From Actinoplanes missouriensis 431 (GTDB taxonomy: Bacteria; Actinomycetota; Actinomycetes; Mycobacteriales; Micromonosporaceae): a stretch of 64,000 nucleotides of DNA. The stretch covers positions 5,704,001 through 5,768,000 of the forward strand of contig NC_017093.1 of the NCBI RefSeq assembly GCF_000284295.1, read 5' to 3'. Made by a program: the position numbers and the translations under genes. Within the stretch, counting starts at the first letter, position 1. Every line of letters begins with the position of its first letter. Positions 24,986-33,141 of the stretch are shown here, in pieces. The notes under the pieces were generated by a model, which saw only the letters and a program-made list of their open reading frames with translations, was not told where the DNA came from and did no database searches.

Positions 24986-25671
24986 GCATCACGGTGGTGA
25001 TCGCCGACGATCAGCGGATGGTGCGTGCCGGCCTGCGCATGGTGATCGAGACCGAGCCCGACATGACGGTCATCGGCGAGGCCGGCGACGGCGCCGAGGC
25101 GGTGGCCCTCACCCGGCGGATGCGTCCCGACGTGGTCCTGATGGACATCGCGATGCCCCGCCAGGACGGCCTCACCGCCACCGGGACCCTGCTCGCGGGC
25201 GCCGACCCGCCCCGGATCATCGTGCTGACCACGTTCGACACCGACGAGAACCTGCATCGGGCGCTGCGGGCCGGCGCGAGCGGTTTCCTGCTGAAGGTGT
25301 CTTCACCGGAGCATCTGATCACCGCGATCCGGGTGGTGGCGGCCGGCGACTCGCTGCTCGATCCGGCGGTCACGACGCGGGTCATCGCGGCGTTCGCGGG
25401 GCGGCCGGGGCCGGTGCCGCCGCCGGAGCTGGGTGATCTGACCCCGCGGGAGACGGACGTGCTGCGGCTGATCGCCCGGGGCATGTCGAACGGGGAGATC
25501 GCCGCGGCCCTCACCGTGGGCGAGGCAACCGTGAAGACCCACGTGGCGCGGGTGCTGATGAAACTGGGTTTGCGGGACCGGGTGCAGGCGGTCGTCTACG
25601 CGTACGAGTCCGGGCTGGTCCGGGCCGGGAACGGGTCAGGCCCGGAACGCGGCGGCGTTCCGGGCCTGTGA
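24982..25671 (+). CDS. NarL/LuxR-type response regulator
   Basis: 229 residues. The receiver is canonical: ADD (8-10), Asp55 in LMDIAMP, Lys105. The LuxR helix-turn-helix is at about 152-215 (LTPRETDVLRLIARGMSNGE). The C-terminal tail (SGPERGGVPGL) is encoded by a terminator hairpin. ATG 24982 overlaps the stop of the bridging repeat frame. It acts with the kinase at 23712. Confidence 0.93.
   Translation: MSITVVIADDQRMVRAGLRMVIETEPDMTVIGEAGDGAEAVALTRRMRPDVVLMDIAMPRQDGLTATGTLLAGADPPRIIVLTTFDTDENLHRALRAGASGFLLKVSSPEHLITAIRVVAAGDSLLDPAVTTRVIAAFAGRPGPVPPPELGDLTPRETDVLRLIARGMSNGEIAAALTVGEATVKTHVARVLMKLGLRDRVQAVVYAYESGLVRAGNGSGPERGGVPGL
25638..25667. terminator. Terminator hairpin inside the regulator's 3' end
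   Basis: 13-bp perfect stem (AGGCCCGGAACGC with its complement at 25655-25667) and GGCG loop, ending 2 bases before the stop codon. It separates the regulator from the convergent secreted-protein gene and may serve both. Confidence 0.75.
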
Positions 25672-25693
25672 TGTACCTGTCGGAGCTTGATCT

Positions 25694-25984
25694 CTACCAG
25701 TACCAGTAGCCGTAGCCGTAGCCCGGGTAGTAGTGGCCGCCGACGCCGAGGCGGAAGTCGAAGCCCAGTCCGAGCCAGTAGCTGGAGCTGTACCCCGTGT
25801 AGCCGTAGCCCGGGTAGTAGTAGGCGTAGGGGCCAGGGTAGGGCCAGTCGAGGTTGGCGACCGCGGCGGTGGCACCGGCGTCCCGCTGGGCCGTGCCGTC
25901 GGTCGCGAGGGCCGGGCCGGACACCGCGAGGCTCGCGCCGGTGGCCAGGACGAGACCCCCGAGGAACAGAGCCGTACGACGCAT
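25694..25984 (-). CDS. Small secreted Tyr/Gly-rich protein
   Basis: 96 residues from ATG 25984, with GAAGGGAAG upstream. A Sec signal peptide (MRRTALFLGGLVLATGASLAVSGPALA, cleavage after ALA near residue 27) is followed by a short hydrophilic part and a tail very rich in Tyr, Gly and Trp. YYPGYGY occurs twice and the protein ends YGYWYW. No cysteines in the mature part. It resembles surface or self-assembling Gly/Tyr proteins; no family recognised. The ~140 bp upstream are AT-rich for this genome, suggesting a strong regulated promoter. Confidence 0.75.
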   Translation of the reverse strand: MRRTALFLGGLVLATGASLAVSGPALATDGTAQRDAGATAAVANLDWPYPGPYAYYYPGYGYTGYSSSYWLGLGFDFRLGVGGHYYPGYGYGYWYW

Positions 25985-26171
25985 GATTCTTCCCTTCAGA
26001 GATGTTATGACCGGACTCAGTCTTGCCCCTCTCGATCCGCATTGAGGTAATTTTCCGTGACAAAAGAACAATGGTGCATTTTTTATTGATTCCTGCTACG
26101 TAGCAGGTCAGAGGCGTCTAGGGTCGCCGCGGGGACAGCACACTCTGTGGCCGGAAGGGGCCGGAAAAAGA

Positions 26172-26197
26172 AAAAGCCCCCGCGAACGGGGGCTTTT
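26172..26197 (-). terminator. Terminator of mshC
   Basis: Stem GCCCCC/GGGGGC extended by AAAA/TTTT, loop of 6. On the minus strand it is followed by TTTTTCTTTTTCC, a rare true T-run for this genome. It lies 15 bases after the mshC stop. Confidence 0.88.
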
Positions 26198-26211
26198 CCG
26201 AAAACGCGCGC

Positions 26212-27456
26212 CTACAGGCGGATACCGAGCAGAGCATCCACGGTCCGGGCCATCAGGGCCGGCGCCTCGGTGTCGTCACCCGCGCCGGCCAGGGCGGCCT
26301 CGGCCCACGCGTCCACCACGGCGAGAGCGGCCGGAGCGTCCAGGTCGTCGGCGACGGCCTCGCGGACCGCGCCGAGCAGGCCGGCGCCGGACGGGCCGGA
26401 CGCGGCGGCCGCCGCGCGACGCCAGCGGGCCAGGCGCTCGAAGCCCTCCTTGAGCACCTCGTCGGTCCACTCCCGGTCACTGCGGTAGTGCCCGGCGAGC
26501 AACCCGAGCCGCACCGCCATCGGGTCGACGCCGTCACCGCGCAGCCGGGACACGAAGACCAGGTTGCCCTTGGACTTCGACATCTTCTCGCCCTGCAGGC
26601 CGATCATGCCGGCGTGCGCGTAGTGCCGGGCGAACGGCGCGGCGCCGGTGAGCACCTCGGCGTGCGCTGCCGAACACTCGTGATGCGGGTAGAGCAGGTC
26701 GTTGCCGCCACCCTGCACGTCGATCGTGTCGCCGAGCAGGCCCAGCGCGATCGTCGCGCACTCGATGTGCCAGCCGGGGCGTCCCGGGCCCAGCTCGCCG
26801 CCGTCCCAGACCGGCTCGCCCTCGCGGGCGCCGCGCCACAGCAGCGGGTCGAGCGGGTCACGCTTGCCGGCCCGGTCCGGGTCGCCGCCACGCTCGGCGG
26901 AGAGCACGCGCATCTCGCCGGGCGAGAGGTGCGACTCGTAACCCCAGTTCGGGGCGGAGGTGATGTCGAAGTACACGTCACCGGTGCCGTCCTCGAGACG
27001 GTAGGCCGCGCCCTTGCCCATCAGCTCCACGACGTGCTCGACGATGCTCGGGATCGACTCGACGGCGCCGACGTAGTGCGCCGGCGGGATGATCCGCAGC
27101 GCCTCCATGTCCTCGCGGAACAGCGCGGTCTCCCGCATCGCCAGGACGATCCAGTCCTCGCCGTCGCGGGCGGCGCGCTCCAGCAGCGGGTCGTCGATGT
27201 CGGTCACGTTCTGCACGTAGTTGACCTCGTTGCCCGCGTCCCGCCACATCCGGTTCACCAGGTCGAACGCGATCATCGTGGCGGCGTGCCCGAGATGCGT
27301 GGCGTCGTAGGGGGTGATCCCGCAGACATACATGGTGGCGGTTCCCGCGGGCGTGCTCGGCTCGACGGAGCCGCGCGCCGTGTCGTAAAGCCGCAGCGGC
27401 GGCCGCCCCTGGGTGTCCGGCAGGCGGGGCACGTCATGGCCGGTCCAAGCATCCAT
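26212..27456 (-). CDS. mshC: Cysteine:GlcN-Ins ligase MshC (mycothiol synthesis)
   Basis: Joins cysteine to 1-D-myo-inosityl-2-amino-2-deoxy-glucopyranoside using ATP, the third specific step of mycothiol biosynthesis. It is a paralogue of cysteinyl-tRNA synthetase: Cys45 in MYVCGITPYDATHLGH (HIGH-like 54-57), GWHIECA with zinc ligand Cys233, HHE at 258-260 and KMSKS at 291-295. At 414 residues it lacks the tRNA-binding C-terminal domain, which identifies MshC rather than CysS. ATG 27456. It confirms a mycothiol-producing actinobacterium. Confidence 0.95.
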   Translation of the reverse strand: MDAWTGHDVPRLPDTQGRPPLRLYDTARGSVEPSTPAGTATMYVCGITPYDATHLGHAATMIAFDLVNRMWRDAGNEVNYVQNVTDIDDPLLERAARDGEDWIVLAMRETALFREDMEALRIIPPAHYVGAVESIPSIVEHVVELMGKGAAYRLEDGTGDVYFDITSAPNWGYESHLSPGEMRVLSAERGGDPDRAGKRDPLDPLLWRGAREGEPVWDGGELGPGRPGWHIECATIALGLLGDTIDVQGGGNDLLYPHHECSAAHAEVLTGAAPFARHYAHAGMIGLQGEKMSKSKGNLVFVSRLRGDGVDPMAVRLGLLAGHYRSDREWTDEVLKEGFERLARWRRAAAAASGPSGAGLLGAVREAVADDLDAPAALAVVDAWAEAALAGAGDDTEAPALMARTVDALLGIRL

Positions 27457-27752
27457 CCCCGGAGCCTATCCAGGCCATGACCGACATGGCTCACCGCGTG
27501 ACCTAAACAACGTCAACCACTGATCGAGTACGGCCGGAGAGCGCCCCCGTTGGTGCCGCCCGCCGGACACGCCCGAGATCACCACGCTCACGGCGGTTGG
27601 GCCCGCGTTGTGCACTTCAGGTGCGCAGCGCGCCCGAGGTCGACACGCCGGGGCTCGGCGGCACGCCGGGGCCGGCGGCGGGAAGCGCCGGGGGAACGGA
27701 CGTCAGGCACGGGTGGGGCGGGGACTCTCTCCGGGGCGTACCCGATGGGGTC
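27457..27752. other. Intergenic region without recognisable gene (296 bp)
   Basis: Between mshC (start 27456) and the SCO1664-like gene (stop 27753), both on the minus strand. It should hold the mshC promoter. I see no repeat, hairpin or convincing reading frame. Confidence 0.6.
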
Positions 27753-28568
27753 TCACATGGGTGGCCAGGGGATGGCCGGCCAGTCCGTGGGGGGCTGGGG
27801 GAAACGTGCCGCGCGCAGCAACCTTTTCACCCGCAGGCCGACATGCTGCACCTCGGAGATGGTCAGGTGCTCGTCGAGGGCCTCGCCGAGCGGGCCGGCC
27901 AGGTCGGCGCCGAGCTTGGTGAGCACCTCGACGGCCTCGCCCGGCAGGGGCTTGCCGGTCCAGCCCCAGAGGACGGTGCGCAGCTTGTTCTCCACGTGGA
28001 AACTGACGCCGTGGTCGACGCCGTGCACGCCGCCGGTGGACGGGTAGAGCACGTGGCCGCCCTTGCGGTCAGCGTTGTTGATCACCGCGTCGAAGATCGC
28101 GAGGCGGGCCAGGCGGGGGTCGTCGGCGTGCGCGAGGGCGTAGGCGTCGCCGTCGTCGTCACGGGCCGCGGCGACCGGGAGCCAGCCCTCGGGCACGTCG
28201 TAGGCCGGGACGAAACCGATCAGCCCCTCGGCCTCGGACGGCTCGTCGATCCAGAGCTGCAGCGCGCCCGGGCCGAGCGGGCCGTCCCGCAGGATCGTCG
28301 GCGGAACCAGGTCCCAGCCGGTCGCGCGGGACACCAGGTACGCCGAGACCTCCCGGCCGGCGAGCGTCCCGTCCGGGAAGTCCCAGAGCGGGCGCTCACC
28401 GCGGACCGGCTTGTAGACGCAGCGCCGGGTCAGCCCGCCCAGGCTGATCTCGGCACGCAGCGTGGTGTTGGAGGCGTCGACGAGACGCCCCTCGATCTCG
28501 ATGGCGCCCCGGCCGAGCAGTTCAAGGGCGTCGGCCTCGGCCAGCACCGCCGTGGGCTCCGCCGTCAC
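27753..28568 (-). CDS. SCO1664-family protein (PI3/4-kinase-like fold)
   Basis: 271 residues from GTG 28568, which overlaps the upstream stop (GTGA). The actinobacterial SCO1664 family is distantly related to PI3/PI4-kinase-like proteins: CVYKPVRGERPLWDFPDGTLAGREV holds the putative ATP-binding Lys, DAVINNADRKGGHVL the catalytic-loop-like Asp-Arg-Lys, and HGVDHGVSFH the DFG-like element. Biochemical role unknown. It is last in a four-gene operon (LLM oxidoreductase, phosphatase, DUF3090, this) next to mshC, an arrangement conserved in actinobacteria. Confidence 0.87.
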   Translation of the reverse strand: MTAEPTAVLAEADALELLGRGAIEIEGRLVDASNTTLRAEISLGGLTRRCVYKPVRGERPLWDFPDGTLAGREVSAYLVSRATGWDLVPPTILRDGPLGPGALQLWIDEPSEAEGLIGFVPAYDVPEGWLPVAAARDDDGDAYALAHADDPRLARLAIFDAVINNADRKGGHVLYPSTGGVHGVDHGVSFHVENKLRTVLWGWTGKPLPGEAVEVLTKLGADLAGPLGEALDEHLTISEVQHVGLRVKRLLRAARFPQPPTDWPAIPWPPM

Positions 28569-29167
28569 CGGTGGTAACCGTTGTGCCGGGGACAGAGATG
28601 ACCGGCCGGGTCGAGCGGCTGGCCGCAGAGCGGGCACGGCGGCCGTCCGGCCGCGACCACCCGGCGCGCGCGGTCGATGAACGCCCGGGTCGCCTCCGGG
28701 GTCAGCCGCACCCGCAGGCGGTCGAGGTCGTCGTCCGGCTCGTCGTCGTCCTCATCGGCGTCGTCGTCGTCCTCGTCGGTCTCGTCGTCGAGCGGGCCGC
28801 CGGAGAGATCGGCCTCCGGCTCACCGGCCTCGATCGCCTCGATCACGACGGTGCTGGTGTCGACGTCGAACGCCAGCCCCAGCGTGCCGACGCGGAACTC
28901 CTCGTCGACCGGGGTGTCCAGCGGCTCGTTGTCGTGCACGGCCGGCAGGACGCCGTCCGGGAGGCTCACGCCGAAGCGCTTGTTGGCCTCGAGGAGCAGC
29001 TCCTCGAGTTTCTCGGCGAGCAGTGACACCTGGACCTTCTCCAGCGCCACGCTGATCACCCGGCCGCCACCGCGGGCCTGGAGGAAGAACGTGCGGTCCC
29101 CCGGCTCGCCCACCGTCCCGGCGACGAACCGCTCCGGCGGCTCGAAGGCATGCACTTGGTGGGTCAT
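28565..29167 (-). CDS. DUF3090 family protein
   Basis: 200 residues. A beta-rich N-terminal domain (TFFLQARGGGRVISVALEK) is followed by a long acidic stretch (about 118-150, nearly all Asp/Glu) and a C-terminal CPLCGQPLDP...CPRH motif that looks like a small zinc ribbon. The family is restricted to actinobacteria and travels with the SCO1664-like gene and a phosphoglycerate-mutase-like phosphatase. Function unknown. Coupled to the next gene by a 4-bp overlap. Confidence 0.87.
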   Translation of the reverse strand: MTHQVHAFEPPERFVAGTVGEPGDRTFFLQARGGGRVISVALEKVQVSLLAEKLEELLLEANKRFGVSLPDGVLPAVHDNEPLDTPVDEEFRVGTLGLAFDVDTSTVVIEAIEAGEPEADLSGGPLDDETDEDDDDADEDDDEPDDDLDRLRVRLTPEATRAFIDRARRVVAAGRPPCPLCGQPLDPAGHLCPRHNGYHR

Positions 29168-29276
29168 ACCGACAACCCTAGCCATCCGCGACGGTAACCG
29201 CGCGGGTCGTCGCGGCCGGTTCGCCGAGGGCGCAACGCCCTGCACGCTGCGACTATCCGGCGGTCACGCAGCGTCG

Positions 29277-29954
29277 TCAAACGGCTCCGCCTCCCGCGCC
29301 GCCGCCGACGGCCGCGTCGCTGTCGGCCTGCTTCGGGGGTACGACGGAGGCCAGGTCACCGGTCTCGTTGAGCCGCACCACGAACGGGCGGGTCGGGGTG
29401 TAGCGGATCGCGGTGATCGACGCCGGATCGGCCACGATCCGCTGGAACTGGTCCAGGTGCAAGCCGAGCGCGTCGGCCACGATGGCCTTGATCACATCGC
29501 CGTGGCTGCACGCCACCCAGACCGCTTCCGGCCCGTGCTCCTTCGTGATCAGGTCATCCCATTTCCTGATGGTCTTGACGGCCCTGGCGGACATCTCGGC
29601 CATGGCCTCGCCGTTCGGGAACACCACCGCGCTCGGGTGCTGCTGGACGACCGGCCAGAGGGGATCCTTGGCCAGCTCCTTCAGCGGCCGGCCCTCCCAG
29701 TCGCCGTAGCCGCACTCGATCAGGCCCTCGTCCGGCTGGTGCGCCAGGTCGGGCAGCGCGATCTCCAAGGTCTGCCGGCACCGGATCAGCGGGCTGGTGA
29801 CGACCTCGGCCAGCGGAAGTTTCCGCAGCCGCTCGCCGACCCGGGCCGCCTGGTCACGGCCGGTGTCGTCGAGCTCGACGGGCTGGCGGCCGGCCAGTCC
29901 TCCGGCCGCGTTGGCGGTGGTCCGGCCGTGCCGGAGCAGCAGAACGGTGGCCAT
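29277..29954 (-). CDS. Histidine phosphatase family protein (MSMEG_4193-like)
   Basis: 225 residues of the phosphoglycerate-mutase-like superfamily. The RHG motif (LLRHGRTTANA) holds the phosphorylated His9, followed by SPLIRCRQT, a Glu in DEGLIECGYGDWEG and CSHGDVIK with the second His. The Ala/Gly-rich end is probably disordered. Substrate unknown. Its ATG overlaps the stop of the LLM gene by one base (TGATG). Confidence 0.9.
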   Translation of the reverse strand: MATVLLLRHGRTTANAAGGLAGRQPVELDDTGRDQAARVGERLRKLPLAEVVTSPLIRCRQTLEIALPDLAHQPDEGLIECGYGDWEGRPLKELAKDPLWPVVQQHPSAVVFPNGEAMAEMSARAVKTIRKWDDLITKEHGPEAVWVACSHGDVIKAIVADALGLHLDQFQRIVADPASITAIRYTPTRPFVVRLNETGDLASVVPPKQADSDAAVGGGAGGGAV

Positions 29955-30976
29955 CAGACGCCGGACTCCTCGAACGCCTCGGCGACCGTGCGCAGCGTCG
30001 CGATGCCGTCCTCCAGGTCACCCACGTACGGGCTGACCGAGAGCGTCCCGACACCGGCCGCCGCGTACTCGCGGATCCGGTCGCGGATCCGGTCCTTGGT
30101 GCCGATCAGCGAGGTGCGCTCGATGAACTCCTGCGGGACCGCGGCGGCCGCCTCGGCGACCTGCTTGCTCAGGTAGAGGTCCTGGACGAGCTTCGCCTCC
30201 TTCTCGTAGCCCATCCGGACCGCGAGCTGGTTGTAGAAGTTCTGCTCGCGGCTGCCCATGCCACCGATGTAGAGGGCGGCGTACCAGCGGATCACGTCGG
30301 CGCAGGCGGCGAGATCGTCACCGACCACGACGGGCACGGTCGGTGCGATGTCGAAGCCGGGCTTCGGGCCGATCTGCGCGACGTACTCCCCCGCCATGTC
30401 CGGGGCGAAGAAGATCGCCAGCCAGCCGTCCGCGATCTCGCCGGCGAGCTTCAGGTTCTTCGGGCCGACCGCGGCCAGGTAGAGCGGGATCTCCGAGCGG
30501 TGCGGGTGGAAGCCCAGCTTGATCGCCTTGCCCGCGCCGTCCGGCAGGGGCAGCCGGTAGTGCTCGCCGTCGTAGGCGACCCGCTCCCGCGCCAGGGCCA
30601 TCCGGACGATGTCCACATACTCCCGGGTCCGGGCCAGCGGTTTGGCGAACCGCACGCCGTGCCACCCCTCGGAGACCTGCGGGCCGCTCACGCCGAGGCC
30701 GAGCCGGAACCGGCCGCCGGAGAGCGTGTCCAGGGTGGCGGCGGTCATCGCGGTCATCGCCGGCGTCCGGGCCGGGATCTGCATGACCGCGGCGCCCAGA
30801 TCGATCCGCTGCGTCTGCCCGGCCATCCAGGCCAGCATGCTGACGGCGTCCGATCCGTACGCCTCGGCGGCCCACACCACGGCGTAACCGAGCCGGTCCG
30901 CCTCCTGCGCCATCGCGAGATGGTCAGCGGGTGTGCTCCACGCCGTCTGATAGCCGAGGCTGAGTCCGAGCCGCAC
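29954..30976 (-). CDS. LLM-class F420-dependent oxidoreductase
   Basis: 340 residues of the luciferase-like TIM-barrel family. N-terminal LGLSLGYQTAW, AAEAYGSDAVSMLAW, GAAVMQIPARTP and GRFRLGLGVSGPQVSEGWHG match F420-dependent dehydrogenases/reductases of actinobacteria. It probably oxidises or reduces a small molecule with coenzyme F420; substrate unknown. First gene of the four-gene operon and divergent from an aldo/keto reductase (114 bp between starts). Confidence 0.9.
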   Translation of the reverse strand: MRLGLSLGYQTAWSTPADHLAMAQEADRLGYAVVWAAEAYGSDAVSMLAWMAGQTQRIDLGAAVMQIPARTPAMTAMTAATLDTLSGGRFRLGLGVSGPQVSEGWHGVRFAKPLARTREYVDIVRMALARERVAYDGEHYRLPLPDGAGKAIKLGFHPHRSEIPLYLAAVGPKNLKLAGEIADGWLAIFFAPDMAGEYVAQIGPKPGFDIAPTVPVVVGDDLAACADVIRWYAALYIGGMGSREQNFYNQLAVRMGYEKEAKLVQDLYLSKQVAEAAAAVPQEFIERTSLIGTKDRIRDRIREYAAAGVGTLSVSPYVGDLEDGIATLRTVAEAFEESGV

Positions 30977-31090
30977 ATGCCCTCCCGAGATGGTGGTCTT
31001 CGCCGCAAAGCATATTTCCGTCCGGTAACCGACGCGCCACGCGGGTGCTCGGCCGTTTCGCGAAGTGCGAGGTCTGAATAAGGTTCACTC

Positions 31091-32080
31091 ATGCATCAGC
31101 GACCGCTCGGCCGAAGCGGGCTAGCGGTTTCGCGGCTCGCGCTCGGCACCATGACCTGGGGCCGTGACACCGACCCCGATGACGCGGCCGCCCAGCTGAA
31201 GCTGTTCCTCGAGACCGGCGGCACGCTGATCGACACCGCCGATGTGTACGGCGACGGCGACGCCGAGTCCGTGATCGGCTCACTGCTCGACCACCTCGTG
31301 CCCCGTGACCAGGTGGTGATCGCCACCAAGGCCGGGCTGACCCCGCGCGGCTGGCGGGCGCGGGACGGCTCGCGAGGCAACCTGCTGCGCTCGCTCGACG
31401 CGTCGCTGCGCCGGCTCGGCACCGACTACGTGGACCTGTGGCAGGTGCACGGCTACGACGGCCAGACCCCGTTCGAGGAGACCCTGGCCGCGCTCGATCA
31501 CGCGGTAACCAGCGGCCGGGTGCGCTACGTCGGGGTCTCCAACTTCGCGGCCTGGCAGACCGCGCGGGCGGCGACGTGGCAGTCGGCGTACCCGGGACGC
31601 GCCCCGATCGTGGCCGCCCAGATGGAGTACTCGCTGCTGGAGCGCGGCATCGAGCGTGAGCTGCTGCCGGCCGCCGCGGCGCTCGGGTTCGGGGTGCTCG
31701 CCTGGTCGCCGCTGGGCCGGGGCGTGCTCACCGGCAAGTACCGCAACGGCCGGCCGCTCGACTCCCGGGCCGCCTCCGAGCACATGGCGCCGTTCGTGCA
31801 GACCTACCTGGAACCGCGCAGCTCCAGCATCGTGGAGGCGGTGGTGATCGCGGCCGGCGGGCTGGGCGTCTCCCCGCTGGAGGTGGCGCTGGCCTGGATC
31901 CGGGACCGGCCCGGTGTGGCCTCGGCGATCCTCGGCGCCCGCACCGCGGGGCAACTGCAGGGCGCGCTGCGCAGCGAGCAGCTGGTGCTGCCGGCCGAGA
32001 TAGCGATCGCGCTGGACGACGTGTCAGCGATCGACGTCGGCTACCCGGAACGTGAGGGAACAGGCTATCCCGAAGCTTGA
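31091..32080 (+). CDS. Aldo/keto reductase
   Basis: 329 residues. The catalytic tetrad is Asp48 and Tyr53 (IDTADVYG), Lys80 (IATKAG) and His120 (WQVHGYDG). The C-terminal LGARTAGQLQGAL binds the NADPH phosphate. The N-terminus MHQRPLGRSGLAVSRLALG is typical. It differs clearly from the reductase at 8109, so the two are not recent duplicates. Followed after 32 bp by a DUF5703 gene on the same strand. Confidence 0.92.
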   Translation: MHQRPLGRSGLAVSRLALGTMTWGRDTDPDDAAAQLKLFLETGGTLIDTADVYGDGDAESVIGSLLDHLVPRDQVVIATKAGLTPRGWRARDGSRGNLLRSLDASLRRLGTDYVDLWQVHGYDGQTPFEETLAALDHAVTSGRVRYVGVSNFAAWQTARAATWQSAYPGRAPIVAAQMEYSLLERGIERELLPAAAALGFGVLAWSPLGRGVLTGKYRNGRPLDSRAASEHMAPFVQTYLEPRSSSIVEAVVIAAGGLGVSPLEVALAWIRDRPGVASAILGARTAGQLQGALRSEQLVLPAEIAIALDDVSAIDVGYPEREGTGYPEA

Positions 32081-32112
32081 GGATGGCCTGATCGCGGCGC
32101 ATATTAGACCGC

Positions 32113-32304
32113 ATGGACTACGAATACGCGCCGCTGCGGTTGCCCTCAAATGTCGACAGGTTGACCGCGGCGGCGCAGCTCGCCATTCAGGCGGAGTTCT
32201 CCGGGTGGGAGCTGGCCCGCGTCCAGCTCTTCGCCGACGGGACCCGCAAGGTCATGCTCCGCCGGCGGCTCGCACCGACACCGCAGCCCGGCCTCAGTTA
32301 CTGA
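32113..32304 (+). CDS. DUF5703 family protein
   Basis: 63 residues beginning MDYEYAPLRLPSNVDRLTAA, matching the small actinobacterial DUF5703 family usually placed beside this aldo/keto reductase. One helix then a beta-hairpin (WELARVQLFADGTRKVMLRR). Function unknown. Its last codons form a terminator. Confidence 0.8.
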   Translation: MDYEYAPLRLPSNVDRLTAAAQLAIQAEFSGWELARVQLFADGTRKVMLRRRLAPTPQPGLSY

Positions 32305-32313
32305 GGCCGGGCT
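32285..32313 (+). terminator. Terminator at the end of the DUF5703 gene
   Basis: 13-bp perfect stem (AGCCCGGCCTCAG / complement) with loop TTA, followed by TCTT. The stop codon lies in the descending arm. Confidence 0.85.
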
Positions 32314-32331
32314 TCTTGCGCCGCCCAAGTC

Positions 32332-32425
32332 GCATTTCGCCCGTCGATGACGAGAGTGCCGAAAACGACTAGCGAAGCGTGGTCGTTTTCGGTGCTCTCG
32401 TCATCGACTCTCAGGGGCGAAATGC
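32332..32425. repeat. 94-bp nested inverted repeat between convergent genes
   Basis: Outer arms of 11 bp, GCATTTCGCCC (32332-32342) and complement (32415-32425), enclose inner arms of 25 bp (32345-32369 and 32382-32406, 23 matching) and a 12-base loop TAGCGAAGCGTG. GAGCGAAGCGAGGC follows just outside. It looks like a REP/BIME-like or small non-autonomous element; it might also end transcription from both sides. Confidence 0.85.
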
Positions 32426-32451
32426 CCGCCGAGCGAAGCGAGGCCATAGGC

Positions 32452-33120
32452 TCAGTGCTGGTGACCCGCGTGGTCGTCCTCGTCGTCCGGCAGGAACGGG
32501 TGCTCGTCGAGCCGCCCCACCAGCTGGTCGCCCTCGGCGGGGGCGAACGGGCCGGCCCCGTCCGCGTCGTCGAACGCCTCGAGGTCCAGCGGCGCGGTCA
32601 CCTCGGTGACCGTGAGCAGGCCGTCGAGCGGCTCCAGCTCGGGCACGTCCAGCGACGCGAGTGAGCCGTCGCCGGCCTGGAGAAGCTCGAGCACGGCCTC
32701 GCCGACGGACTCGACCGGTCCGGCGTCCTCGTCCTCCGGCACCGAGCCGCGGCGGGCGGTCTCGGCGACCTTGAGCAGGGCGGCCACGCTCGGCACCCGG
32801 TAGTCGCGGCGCTGCCGGACCGAGATCACCTGGTCGTACGGGTCGTCGGCCGCGCCGTCCGCCCCCGCGCCGGCCATCCCGAACCGCTGGTCCGCCTCGT
32901 CCGGGTCGATCGACTCGACGTCCCACGGCGTGACTTCGCCGAACGCGTCGAGCAGCTTCTCGTCGTACGCGTACGAGGTGTTGTTCAGGTGGACGTACGC
33001 CTGCCAGACGTCGTCGTCGTCAATGCGGCCGGCGGCTGCCTTGACGGCCGCGAGGTGCGCCCGGGCCGCCTCGATCACAGCTTCGAGGGCGGCGTCGAGC
33101 TCCGCATTCTGGTCGGTCAT
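32452..33120 (-). CDS. Acidic conserved hypothetical protein, 222 aa
   Basis: No family recognised by function. The N-terminal half is helical (AALEAVIEAARAHLAAVKAAAGR, then WQAYVHLNNTSYAYDEKLLDAFGE). The C-terminal half is acidic and Pro-rich and ends HPFLPDDEDDHAGHQH, a possible metal-binding tail. GGAAGGAAC precedes ATG 33120. It starts 21 bp after the M20 peptidase stop, so both probably share a transcript. Confidence 0.72.
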   Translation of the reverse strand: MTDQNAELDAALEAVIEAARAHLAAVKAAAGRIDDDDVWQAYVHLNNTSYAYDEKLLDAFGEVTPWDVESIDPDEADQRFGMAGAGADGAADDPYDQVISVRQRRDYRVPSVAALLKVAETARRGSVPEDEDAGPVESVGEAVLELLQAGDGSLASLDVPELEPLDGLLTVTEVTAPLDLEAFDDADGAGPFAPAEGDQLVGRLDEHPFLPDDEDDHAGHQH

Positions 33121-33141
33121 CGAAATTGGTTCCTTCCGGAT

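Noticed and set aside
26212..27456. Cysteinyl-tRNA synthetase
   Set aside because: The tRNA-binding C-terminal domain is missing and the length and neighbours fit MshC.
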